From Malachius bipustulatus (taxonomy: Eukaryota; Arthropoda; Insecta; Coleoptera; Melyridae): a DNA stretch of 64,000 nt. Shown here piece after piece: positions 46,879-58,889 of the stretch; positions within the stretch are counted from its first letter, which is position 1; each line of letters begins with the position of its first letter. The notes under the pieces are model-generated. The model saw only the letters and a list, made by a program, of their open reading frames with translations. It was not told the DNA's origin and made no database searches. The DNA is taken from contig OU342632.1 of assembly GCA_910589415.1 (NCBI GenBank), positions 14,945,507-15,009,506 of the forward strand. The letters run 5' to 3'. A program made the position numbers and the translations under genes.

Positions 46879-49800
46879 TATCAAACATATTCGAACTGTT
46901 TCATTAAATTTTTCGATATGTTGGTGAAACACAGGATATTCAACAATAAATCAAATAAATCAAAATAAGGTTGATTTTAGCAACAAGAATAGTAAATTAA
47001 TGTCTTTTTTATAGGTACTTATAAACTACCTATAAGTAAGTTTTAAATATTAAATCGGTTCCTTTCAGTCTGAAAGGTCTAAAAAGTCTGGAAAATACCT
47101 GTATGTGGAGACATTTTCAGAGTTTAATTTTGGCGCAAAATCCGTGATTTTTTCAATTGTACATGGATTTTATCCTGTGGGGAGTCCCTAAATGGCAGTT
47201 GCGAGCCCTAATTTTGTCACAATTGTACCTTGTTAGTAGGTACAGAGCTGACTTTCTCTGCCCCAAGGGAACGCCTAGTTAACGTGTGTCGTTTTGAAAC
47301 ACGGCCGCCTTTATAGATGTAATTTTTTTTACCTGATAGTCATTCATCCAGCAAAAATCACATGCTTTTTGGTTAACGTTGATTGCAGTTGAAAATTGCA
47401 CATTTTATTGAACAATAATGAAAACTAAAATTACACAGAGACGTAACTACTTGCAAAAACAAGGAGAAATTAGAGGTTCTAACTATATGATGAACCTTTA
47501 AAGGAGTTATTACACGTGCCTTATAGTTTTAGAGATCTCTGTAGATAAGATTTCAAAAACTCTTTATATAATTTTGCTCATTTTAGTTAAATTAATTTTG
47601 AGATAAAAATATTAGTCCAAGAGACGGCTGCAGAAAATGTGTCGTCATAAGGTGGACGAACAAAAAAATATCAATGATCGTTGAGACTGTAATTAGGAGT
47701 AAACGCAAAGATTGCCTGCGAAAATCCTGCCGAAACATTTGGTTCCTCAAATTGTTAATTTGGTAATGTCAAATCAACATGTTATAAGGGAGAGCGAGAC
47801 GAATTCTAGCCTATAAGGTTGCCTAACCCCACCCTGCCGCACATCCCGGCAGCCAGGTGTAAGGGGATCGTTTTTCATCACTAACTATCGTTATCAGGTG
47901 GACGCATAAACGACGTATCAAATTAAAAGCCTCGATCTCCTCTATGCATTGCACCAAGGTTCCCTGCAGAAAACCTACCGAAAACATAAGTTATCTGGGA
48001 AAAAGTTTCTCGGTACGCGAGCCAGCTATTCGCGGAGACCGGTGTGTATGCTCATCATAAAAAAATGAGTTGTTACAAATCTAACAACGTCTTGAAATTT
48101 GCGAAAGGCCTTTTTTTCATCAACGATGATACACATTTCTTACTCGGTGAGTATATTGGTAAGCAAGCGAGATTTGGCGCCCACACACAAAGCCAATGTG
48201 GGATGCGCATGGGCTTGAGGTATCATGGGGCCGAATTTTTTCGAAAACAATGAAGGTGAAGCTGTTACCATCAATGCTGACCGCAATGGTTAGTCTATGA
48301 TAACAGACTTTTTTATGACATTTGATTGAAGATTTTGACTTGGAAGATATTATGTGATTGCAACAAGATGGCGCCATATAGTCACACAATACGACCGACT
48401 TTGTTTTTATTGAGTGAGCAATTTCTATAGGACGCGTAATTTTACGTTTTGGCTATTTAACGTCATTGAACTATTATGTAGAGCAATGCGAAAGACGTAT
48501 TTATGCGGATAGTCCTCTAACTTTAGAGAGCTTAAAAACGAATATCAAAATGTCAAAAATTGTTTGAAAATTAGATCAAACTAATGGACTATTATAATAG
48601 ATTCGTGGCGGTCTAGTGTTTCACACATAATAGAAAAAAAAAAGAAATTTCATATAAATCTCATTTTACATGTCTTTTATTTGCGTTTACTTTGAAGCCA
48701 CAAATTGGATAACCCGTTATCACAGATTTTAAAACATCACAAAGCATTATACATTGCAGTATACGAAACCCTTTCTGATAATGTGCAATAATAGTCGTCC
48801 GTAGCAAAACTGTTTCAGCCAGGCTCTGCTCCGGTTTTTCGGGCCTGTTATTTTCGAGTTACAACCGTGCTAATCAATCTTTGCAGACAAAGCAATTTAT
48901 CCGAAAATCAGTGAACTGATTACGTATTTAATGTAACCAGGAATATTTTATCTTCTCGGATTATTAACTGCTGATCAACCAATTAAAAGTGGCTCGGAGT
49001 TGCAAGTTGTGTCATTAGCTTCAATCATAAAGGACCAATTGGGAGAACACGGGTAATAAGGTTCTATAATTTTCTCGATTTTCTTTGAAAGCTGGAAATT
49101 TAACATTTAAGAAACTTCTCTTTGACTTTGAAACTATTTGGTTGCCACTAAAAAGGATTTATACTTGAATTACAGTTTTACTTTGAATTACCAAAATGTA
49201 TCCAGATTACGTAGAAACGTGTTGTTATAATTTAATCACTTAATTTTATGTGCTTAATAAAGAACTGTTCAAGATTTGCAGCTGATCATTTCCTTTTCGT
49301 ATCGCTTAAGTAAAAAGAGATAATGTTGATTAATCTGAATTGGATGATAGGAATAGGGGTCCTGGTTTCCAACGAATCACCAGCGGAAAAAGAATTCCTT
49401 TTTTAAATTAAAACACTTGATACATGTTTCCCCTTCAACTGAACAATAAATTGCTCAAATACTAATTCAAATGGCTTTGACAGGGAGAGTAATCAGGTCC
49501 ATTAACATCATGAAACAAAGAATTCCAAAATTTATTGTGATTCAACCTTACCTAATGTTTGAAATGAATTCATTTGGGGATAATTATCAGAAAGTGAGTG
49601 GATTTTTTGGAAAATAATTTTAAGAAAAATATTTTCTAAAACTAATTTGAAAGAAATTAGAGTAGAATGATAGGAATTTGTATTCTCTAGAAGCATCCTT
49701 TAGAATAATTCCCACCGATTTTGTGCCAATTCGTACTAATTTAATCCATTCTACTCTCTTGAAGTCTCGCTTCATCGTATGGTGCTCTTCCGATCCTTTT

Positions 49801-50228
49801 GCTGTTGTTCCAAGTTCTACTTGTTCCTTTTCTCTGTCACGTTAACAGCACAATTGCAGTCTAACGTTACAACGTTTTAATATTGATGACTGAATATTTG
49901 AACTTTGCACTTTCCCTGTTCCATGGAATTGCTTTGTTTTTCTTAGTCAATTTTGTTTTCCTCGCCAATAACGTTTTGAAGTAGGTATTATCTATTCAAC
50001 AATAAAAGTTAAAGTTAAAAAAAGAGTTTTAAATTTTCAGGATCCCATAAAAAAAAATCACAAATTTTTACTAACCATGAAATAAAAACAAAGTACATTG
50101 AGCACTGTGAACCTCTAAAATGAGAAGGAACTTGTTAATTTGAGGAGAATTATGATTTCAATACCAGCGTGGGGTCAATGTTGGTTGTGCTGGGTTCGGA
50201 AATTACGTGATAAGCTGATGCATAATTT
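46879..50228. other. Intergenic DNA, one loose duplication
   Basis: AAGGTGGACGAAC...GAAAATCCTGCCGAAACAT (about 47650-47740) is loosely repeated as CAGGTGGACGCAT...GAAAACCTACCGAAAACAT (about 47896-47985). Otherwise AT-rich without coding signal. Confidence 0.4.
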
Positions 50229-50874
50229 TATTCGGCTGGTTGTCCCAGGCTTAATTGACCAGACAGGTTGAGATAATCAAACTGAATAAATGGGATATTA
50301 TTATAATTTTTGAAGCTCTATAAGATGGTGGTATGAAAACAACCCCTAGTTCACAATCCCCTAAGTTGCAGCCTCCATATTTAGAAAAAAGGAATGGCAC
50401 TCTTTATATTTTTTCATATTTTCAAAACGAATATTCTATCCTCCATTCAGTTGTTTTCTCATATTCAAAATTGGTTCAGAAATAACCAAGAAAAAAATCA
50501 CGGAGGCCATGAGTTTTTGTCTGAACTGTCTCTTTAATTAATGAATCACCTATAAAAGTCATGACCACCTTGACGAAGCTCTTCTTGGTTATTTCTGAAC
50601 CAATTTTATTCTGAAAAAACAGCTTACCTAATTGAATATGTTTACTTAAGCACTTGTTTTGAATATAGGTATGAAAATATTGTATAGAGGGTGCGATTCA
50701 TTATTTAAGGGTGGGGGCTGTAACTTGGGGATAGTGAAGTAAGCAGGGGTTGTTTTCATGATGTCTTGTAATAATAGAACTTTATAAAATTTATAATAAT
50801 ATCCCGTTCATTCGATTATCTCGACGTGTCTATGAGATATGATCTGGTTAATTAAGTCTGGGACACCCAGTTTA
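50229..50874. mobile_element. Foldback element L (degenerate)
   Basis: The left end TTCGGCTGGTTGTCCCAGGC and right end CTGGGACACCCAGTTTA are inverted and flanked by TA. Arms share AGATAATC, GAACGGG/CCATTTA-like and AAAATTGGTTCAGAAATAAC in opposite orientation. They are more diverged than those of A, D or J. Confidence 0.72.
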
Positions 50875-51874
50875 TCCTATATGACTCCATGTTCACAACA
50901 CCGAACTCTCTTCGAACAGTAAATATCTTCCTTGGTTCAATAGTTCCGGAAATATTCTGATTGTGATGTTCAATTAAGGCGCCTTGAAGCGGTTTCTAAC
51001 GATTTTTGACAAACCTGGCTTCTGACTCACCAAGTCACGTGGCATGGGAATAGGAAGAATCTTGACTCAGTATTTTCAATGGTTGGAATTTGAACACAAC
51101 GCAGGGTCGGCTTGTGAGGTTACTAATTCATGAACTTGTGACTTGATGAGCCGGCTGGCCAAGCCGATGGCTCGCAAAATCACGCTGCGTGGGCAGCTGA
51201 CTTTAGGTCTTCCCTAAAAAGTGACATAATTATCTTATTATCGTCCCAAACGGAGGAGCGTCTTGATCCTATGCAATTCTGGAGGTTTGTAAATAATCGT
51301 AGAGCTTTTTCTGGTCTTTCTCATATACATATTATGTTAAAATGGAAATCTGATCATGTATTTGTCGGACGTATTTATCTTATTTCATTTTAATCTTCAA
51401 CTTATCGTTCATTGATGTTTCTCAAAGGATATTAGAATTTCAATCTAATCTCTCAAGTGACTGCACTGCTGTAACTCTTTCTCTCTCTTTCTCCCCGTTT
51501 GACTCTTCATATTTAATTTTGCCATCGCCGCTTGTCATTATCCATCTCGCTATAAGCCTTCTAAGTTTACCTAACTGTTACCAGTCTATTCTCTTTAAAC
51601 TAAATACCTATGCCTTAGAAACCTCGGAAGGTCAGTCTCAGTTTAATGCGTTCTGACTTAACAGAATACACGGTCACTTTTGATGTCTTTCAAGACTCTA
51701 GATTGGGTCAAAAGTTTTTATAGTCAACCATCAAGTAGTTTAATGATGATCTGAAAATCTAAAGGATGGTCTCTTTGGTCTAATTGTGTAACATCACTGC
51801 CCTATCGATTATGTTAACATCTGCAATAACGCACGGTGTTTTGCATAAGAACCGACACAAAGCAGGGGCGTGTA
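50875..51874. other. AT-rich intergenic DNA
   Basis: Nothing recognised. Confidence 0.4.
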
Positions 51875-52722
51875 TACAGGGTGAGGCGCGAGAACCTTAG
51901 GGCATTTTTATATGGAGAAGTCCTGGGAGTAGAAGTCTAAAAATTTGTGCGTGTATAATTTCGGTTTTGACGAGCTGAACTAAAATATTCACAACCCCAC
52001 ACCACTTCCGGTTATACCGGAAGTTGCCATATATTTCTTTTTTTAAATGGTACACCCAGTATATTATTACATGTTCCGATTGCCTGAAAAAAAGTAATAA
52101 AAATGATGTTCAGTTCAAATTTGTAATGACCAATAATTTATGAGTTATAAACAAATGAAAATTGCAATTTTCCATTTTCAAAGCAGCTTAGCTTGAAAAC
52201 GGGTCAAGATATCGGAAAACGGCTTACATGTCCCTATCCTAACTTTTTGTATACTACGCTAGAGTACCTACAAAAAAAAATTATTAATTTTTTTTCGAAA
52301 ATCGCTGATTTTTCATCACTTTGTATACAAATTTCATCAGCACCATAGGATACTACGTGAAAAGTTAAGATAGGGACATGTAAGCCGTTTATCCGATATC
52401 TTGACCCGTTTTCGACCTAAGCTGCTTTGAAAATGGAAAATTGCGATTTTGAATTTTCATTCAAATTTTGATTTACAATTTTGAACTGTAAACCCCATTT
52501 TTATTGCATTTTTTCAGACAATCTGAAAATATAATAATATACAGGGTGTTCCATTTAAAATAAGAAAGTTGATGGCAACTTCCGGTATAACCAAAAATGG
52601 TGAGGGGTTGTGAATATTTTAGTTCAGCTAAACCGAAATCATACACGTACAAATTTTTAGACTTCTACTCCCAGGACTTCTCCATATAAAAATGCCCTAA
52701 GGTTCTCGCGCCTCACCCTGTA
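51875..52722. mobile_element. Foldback element G
   Basis: Ends TACAGGGTGAGGCGCGAGAA and TTCTCGCGCCTCACCCTGTA are exact inverted copies at TA. Arms share CTCCCAGGACTTCTCCATAT. Inside is a second inverted pair with end-like words (TACACCCAGTATATTATTAC and ATACAGGGTGTTCCATTT), and the centre has ATATCGGAAAACGGCTTACA in opposite copies. This layered structure suggests nesting or stepwise duplication. Confidence 0.9.
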
Positions 52723-53097
52723 GATCACCCCAAAATATGATGATTTAATGGAACTTTTAGTTCTAAAATGTTTGAACATCGTCGTTTATAGATGTCTGTA
52801 CGCTTCCTCTGGGTCAGTACCGTTGAAGAGTTGAGGGGAGGGGGATATTTAGTTAAAAAGTTTTAAATTATAAAATAGACTTAAATTAGAACCTAATATG
52901 TAATACTTTCCAGTCCTTCCCGGTTTATAGAAGCGAAATTTGCGCCCTGGAGAGTTAGTCACAGTCGTTTATTAAAAGCTAGAACAAGTGTCCAGACCGC
53001 ATACTCAGGTCCAACTACTTCTAGACACATTATTTTTAATTAAAGTTCTATATCACGCTATACAGCCACGGAAATTGTTGGGTCTTGGTCTTCTACA

Positions 53098-53818
53098 TAC
53101 AGGTGTCCGGTAAGTACCTCCTTATTTCTCGGTAGCATACAGGGGTGGTCAAATTAAACCTAGTCTGTCATAAAAATATTCCCAAAGTGTCCCTAAACAG
53201 AGATACAAAGCCCCAAAAGCCATATTAAGCCATATCAGAGTATATGTTTGATGTCTTCAGGGAAGTCAGGAATGGACTTACCACCACACTCGTTGTGTTC
53301 CGTCAATAGTAATCAATTATGTAGGGATTGGTTTAACAACAACACCCTGATTTTCACCTGTTTGTGTTTAGCTTTTGTGTAACTTTTGAGTGTTTCACAT
53401 ACCTAAAAATCGATTTATCTCTAAAACCGCAAGTATTATCGAAATAAATTAGGGATATATTTTTTAAAGATGAATGACCAGAGTATTTAAAAAAATAGTT
53501 TTCACTTCTCTAAAATGATACCTGTCAAAACTTTGACTCAACGAGTGTGGTGGTAAGTCCGTTCCTGACTTCTCTGATGACGTGAAACATCTACTCTGAT
53601 ATGGGTTAATGAGTCTTTATAGCCTCTATAAGATATTAAAATTCCATCGAATTATACAGGACGGTTCAAAAGTTAGACTCAAAAAAGTAAATCGCTGGGG
53701 ACCCTTTGGGGGATCCATATCTCCGTTAGGGATTCTTTTTTTTACGACACACTAGGTTTATTTTCATCGCCTGTATATGCTCCCGAGAAATTAGAAGGTA
53801 CTTTCTGAACACCATGTA
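53098..53818. mobile_element. Foldback element I
   Basis: Ends TACAGGTGTCCGGTAAGTAC and GTACTTTCTGAACACCATGTA are inverted at TA. It shares CCGTTCCTGACTTC and AGCATACAGGGG with foldback J, so the two are one subfamily. It lies in front of the candidate exon at 53995. Confidence 0.85.
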
Positions 53819-53994
53819 TAATCATTTCTAAAATTTTTGGGTTAATTTGCTGCTAAAATAGCAATTGTAATCTTTATATTTAGTTACCTTTTTTTTTGAA
53901 AAAATGCAAATTTTAAGCAATGAATCAAAATAAGAAAAAAATAAATTTCCGGTATGTTATATTGTCATTGTCATTTTTTATCTCCTCTCCATAG

Positions 53995-54140
53995 ATCTCC
54001 AGTCGTTCAGAAACTTTTTCAATTATTAGTACATTCTTTTGAGCATTTTGGACAAACCATTCAAATATGTACCACCTTCCATTGCAAGTTTAATCATTAT
54101 TCAGTCATACACTGGAAAGAAACGAATTTTTCTAAAGTAG
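53995..54140 (+). CDS. Candidate internal exon of an unknown gene
   Basis: A strong acceptor TCTCCTCTCCATAG precedes it and a consensus donor GTAAGT follows. The frame encodes 48 residues, SPVVQKLFQLLVHSFEHFGQ, TIQICTTFHCKFNHYSVIHW and KETNFSKV. Its balanced composition, Cys, His and Trp content and two good splice sites suggest a real exon, but I do not recognise the family. Phase 1 at both ends is compatible with the candidate exon at 54775. Confidence 0.45.
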
Positions 54141-54774
54141 GTAAGTGGCAAATTAAGTAAGGATATAATAATCGTTTTAAATTTTTTGACGTTCTTAAAT
54201 ATAATTTACAGGAGTATTTAAAACGTAATATTGGGGTAAGACTCTCATTACGTTGGAATCTCAGGGGTCCTGTCGCCGCGACTCCATAACCAATCGCTGC
54301 TGATACCCTCAGGAAAATCACTCACTCGTGCATGTTTGCAATGCTTACAAAAGACTCACTAGATAATAAATTTCCTCTCTGGAGCAAAATACGACTTTCT
54401 ATGATTTGAATAAGAAACATTTGCACCCTAAATTTATCATTTTGCAGGCAGAATTATATAAATAAGAACTCCATTTTTATGTGACAGATATAATTGAAAA
54501 TATTGATCAAACTATTCTAAAGTAGTTGATTAATGTACCCATATTATTACTCTTATTGACGAAAAGCAATAGATTGCGTCAATTTTCTCAAAAGCTACAT
54601 TTTAAAAGTTAATAACTCTTGCGCTAATGATCTTTAATGACTTGCAATAAGTTTTATTCTAAAAGACAAGACGGCCTAAGATAATCCTATGACGCAATAT
54701 TTTTCGAAGTTGCAATTTCCATTTGCCTTCACTAGAGTAGATCACGCTTCGATAGCCGAATTCAACATTTTTAG

Positions 54775-54977
54775 ACCGTTTGGGAAATAAACTTCCTACC
54801 TTTGTAACTCCGTTGCCCTCCGAAAATCGTAAATCAGCTGTTGCTCCAGATTTACATTTAATTCACTACCTTTTAGTAGTATCTTTCTCAAACAGATCTT
54901 TCTGGATCCCGAGAAAGCAGAAAGCAGGCTTTTTATATAAAATGCTACCAAAACTAAACCTCATAACCCTTTTTTAA
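54775..54977 (+). CDS. Tentative last exon following 53995-54140
   Basis: Acceptor AACATTTTTAG, then AC completes the split codon left by the previous candidate exon. The frame RLGNKLPTFVTPLPSENRKS then AVAPDLHLIHYLL runs to TAA at 54975. It is supported only by phase agreement and an open frame, with no family recognised, so it may be chance. Confidence 0.2.
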
Positions 54978-56129
54978 GGGTTGCTGATAATTAACATTAA
55001 TATATTGCAGATATTTACCTACTCAATTTGAAAATTGACTGGAAATATATCGAGGGCTAATAGTCATAAAATTACGTTAAAGGTAGCACAAAATTCGAAT
55101 CGCTCTGAGAAATTGACCTCATGCAAATAATGTATAATGTTAACATCGTATGAAAATGTAAATTACTCGTTATAGTGATAAATCTTAGTGTACTTGTCCG
55201 GGATTGCGTACTTTTTATTGTACTTTTATACCCCGGGGAAAAACAAGTATAAGAAAATTGACATTTTATTACCAGTGGCAAGAGATATAAAAAACAACCT
55301 TTTTTCTTGCCACAGCAAGAAATCCATTTATTGATTAATAGAGACTAGCTTTGGGTATTTATACAGATAAACTGAAAATGTACTATCTATTAGTGTATTT
55401 TCTTATAAAAAAATACTATTGGGTACTTTTAAAAAGATAACGTTCTACATCTATGATGAGTTATATTATAATGTTCCTTGATAAATTCTAATTTATAAAT
55501 TCTAATTTAAGGCCCTTCATAAAGAGATTTTTATAAAGTAGGTACCTGTATAGAAAATAATTAAATTAAACAAGTTTCATGCAATATCATTAACGTTTGA
55601 AAACAATTCCTAACAAATATCCGCTCCCACTTCTAGCGAGGCGCAATTTGTGAATCCAATTATAATGGACCAGGCAATATTAAGATTTCAGTAATAAGGA
55701 AATTTAATATAAGGAAATCGTATCTACAGTGCAAATGATCAATATTTAAAAGGTTACAATCATGTAAACTTATCTGTTTATAAAACAAATGGTAGTAGAT
55801 AAACACAGTACCGCAATACCTAAACAAATAATGTTCATCAATAAGACTTCGCTATGACCAGTGGGCAGAGCCTGTGTGAATTGTTCATATAGAGGGTTGT
55901 CAGCTAAGCGCGCGTCGGTCTATAGCTCCTAAACAAATGATGTTAGGAATTTCGTTCGAATTTCACTCTATTGTATTTTGTAAAAGTATATTTTAGGAAA
56001 ATATTTTTGAGTGCACAAGGTAGTCTAAATAAGTGTGACCACCTTGTATAAGTGTACCACCACATAAGTGTAAATAATAATGGTTTTCACAATAGCAGTT
56101 TAAATTGAGTAGGCCATGAGTTATACATA

Positions 56130-56200
56130 AAGAAAATCGCCATTTTCCATTTTCAAAGCACCTTACATTGAAAACGGCACAAGATATCGGAAAACGGCTT
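56130..56200. repeat. Fragment of the G/C foldback centre
   Basis: CCATTTTCAAAGCACC and AAGATATCGGAAAACGGCTT match the centres of foldbacks C and G. No ends are present. Confidence 0.65.
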
Positions 56201-57093
56201 TTTGCCTCACAGAAAGTATTATAAAATCGTTAAACCACATGACCTTGAGGACCATTTTACGAGTCAGTTTTGGAACTATATCATTCTGTAACGATCCCCA
56301 TTAACGGCAACTTGCTATGAGCTTGATTCCTAACGAAATTATGATACCGTAATGCAACCTGTACCACATTTTACTAGAGGCAACCGCAACTGTTGGAACG
56401 TTTCTGGGTTACTAGTGTGATTTTTGTTCAAAGATAGACTAATTTTTTTGACATTACATTTTACGTCTACAATGCACTAGCAGAGTTTGGTGATGTTCTT
56501 TCCTCGACTCACCTTGTACAAAGAGGATGATGAGTAAATGAGTCGATATAATAAAGGCCTGTTACTTTACTTCAGCATTTTGTTTAAACTTGACCGTATG
56601 ATTAAATTTTGACATTTTTAGTCAATAAATGTTTAAAAGGCTAATCTTAAGAAAGCTAGTACGTTATGTTCTCAACCAATACTATTTTGATATTCACATA
56701 ACTAATAATTGTAACCCATACTTTTGCAGAAGAAAATAAAATACTTTGAGACATGTAATTGTTTTTTGTATACAATGAATAGTTTTGAGTATATTTCATA
56801 AAGAATTTTACAATGCGGATAAAAATAATAAAATTTTGTTTCAGATTTCACAAAATAATACTTCAAGACAATAATACTGAAAAGTAGAACCATACCAGAA
56901 GATTTACCCTAACAAATGGAATCTACCAGTCAGTAGTTTGAGAATATTTTTCGTCGTCGTCTAGTTTTAGATATGGCTGCCAATAATAATCTAATTCAAG
57001 AAGGGCAAAGTTAATAAATTGATCAAAATGTTTGTTGGAAAGAAAACTTGTTCAGAACTCACAGACAAAGTTCGGTAAAATTTGGTTTAAGCA

Positions 57094-57123
57094 ATGGCTG
57101 AATCGGACCCATTCGAGGACGAG
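57094..57123 (+). CDS. Candidate start exon MAESDPFEDE of an unknown gene
   Basis: AAGCAATGGCTG gives an acceptable insect start context. Ten codons (MAESDPFEDE) lead to a consensus donor GAG/GTGAGT at 57124. Acidic DPF-type N-termini are seen in membrane-trafficking proteins, which is only a hint. The following exons would lie beyond 57124 and were not found in the window. Confidence 0.4.
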
Positions 57124-57933
57124 GTGAGTAATTATTTTCTATAAAAAAGTTTCTATTTATTATATTTTTTATACCTATTTATTGTCTGACGTCACCTTTA
57201 AGACACCTGACAAAGAAACGCAATAATAATTGTTGGCAATTTGCTATTTCCAATTTGGAAATTTATGCTCATATTTTGGTAGAACTTCTCTGTATGTATG
57301 AGCAGCGATATTAAAAAAATCAATTCTGTAACATGGTTCCATTTAGTACTCTTTGAAAAATTCAAAAGCCCGGTTCAATGGCTCGAAGCCGGCCACAAAT
57401 TGGTTGCAAATGTTATTTTCTTGATAAAAGTACTTACGTCCGAGAAAGGATTGTCAATATTGTTGTTCTTTAAATGGTAATATGGATTTTTTACACAGTG
57501 TGAGTCATTAGAAATCTGAAAAACTTCTCTCATATTATGTAGAGTCCCTTAAGGGGAATATCATGTTACCCTTTAAAAGTGTCAATTCTCTTTTTCTGTT
57601 AGTAGGTATACTAGATTTGTGAATTTTGAAAAAATATTCATTTGGCTATAATATCTACACGAATCACTAGAAGTTTATAATTTTTTGGTGCAACTGTACA
57701 CTGTTATCTAGCAATGGATCAGCGTTTTCTGAATTTTTGAAATTTCAGGACTGGATTAATAAAAATTGTTTCTGAGAGTTTTTAGTAAAAAGTTCACCCT
57801 TTATACGATTTTTAAAAAATGTAATTATTATTGATTGTCAAACTGCACAAATCGACAGTTAAAACTGTGTACCTATGTGAAATTAATGTCACACTTGCGT
57901 GGCATTTTTTATAAACGCCAAAACTGTATTAAA
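57124..57933. other. AT-rich, possible intron
   Basis: Nothing recognised. The 60-codon frame at 57298 lacks known similarity. Confidence 0.35.
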
Positions 57934-58889
57934 TACAGGGTGTCCGGTAAGTACCTCCTAATCTCTCGGGAGCATACAGGGGAGGTCAAAAAAAACCTAG
58001 TCTGTCATAAAAAAAAAATTCTTAAAGTGTCCCCAAACGGAGATATGGAGCCCCAAAAGGGTGCCCCGCAATTTACTTTTTTGGCTCTAACTTTTGAACC
58101 GACCTGTATATTTTGATGAAATTTTTATTTTTTATAGAGGCTATAAAGACTCATTAAGCCAAGACGTCCTCAAGGAAGTCAGGAACGGTTTTACCACCAC
58201 ACTCATTGTGTCAAAGTTTTGACAGGTGTCATTTTCCAGAGCTGAAAACTTATTTTTCAAATACACTGGTCATTCATCTTCACAAAAGGTACTCTTTATT
58301 CATTTCGATAAAACTAGCGGTTCTCAAGATAAATTGACTTTTATGCGAATTTTGAGCAAGTTCCGTCAATAGCAATCCATTATGTAGGTAGGTTTATCAA
58401 CAAGAACCTGATTTTTACCTGTTTGTGTTTAGCATTAGTAACTTTTGAGTGTTTCGCAAACCTAAAAACCGATTTATCTCGAAAACCGTCAGTTTTACCG
58501 AAATAAACTAAGAGCATCTTTTTTAAAGATGAAGCATTAGACTATTCAAAAAAATAGTTTTTAGCTCTGTTAAGTGACACCTGTCAAAATTTTTACTCAT
58601 CGAGTATGATGGTAAGTCCGTTCCTGACTTCCCTGACGACGTCAAACATCGACTTTAATATGGCCTGATGGCTCTCTGTGGCCTCTATAAAGTGTTTAAA
58701 TTCCATCCAACTATACAGGTTGGTTCAAAAGTTAGAGCCAAAAAAGTAAATTGCGGGGCACCCTTTTAGGGCTCCATTTCTCCGTTTGGGGACACTTTAG
58801 GAATTTTTTTTTTTATGACAGACTAGGTTTTTTTTGACCTCCCCTGTATGCTCCCGAGAAATTAGGAGGTACTTACCGGACACCCTGTA
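57934..58889. mobile_element. Foldback element J
   Basis: Ends TACAGGGTGTCCGGTAAGTA and TACTTACCGGACACCCTGTA are exact inverted copies at TA. Arms of more than 300 bases share TCTCGGGAGCATACAGGGGA and GGTCAAAAAAAACCTAGTC. It is close kin of foldback I and looks younger. The loop has no coding relic I recognise. Confidence 0.92.

Larger units (their letters stand above)
54141..57093. other. AT-rich DNA between candidate exons
   Basis: It contains the tentative exon at 54775-54977 and a G/C-subfamily fragment at 56130-56200. Otherwise nothing is recognised. Confidence 0.35.
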
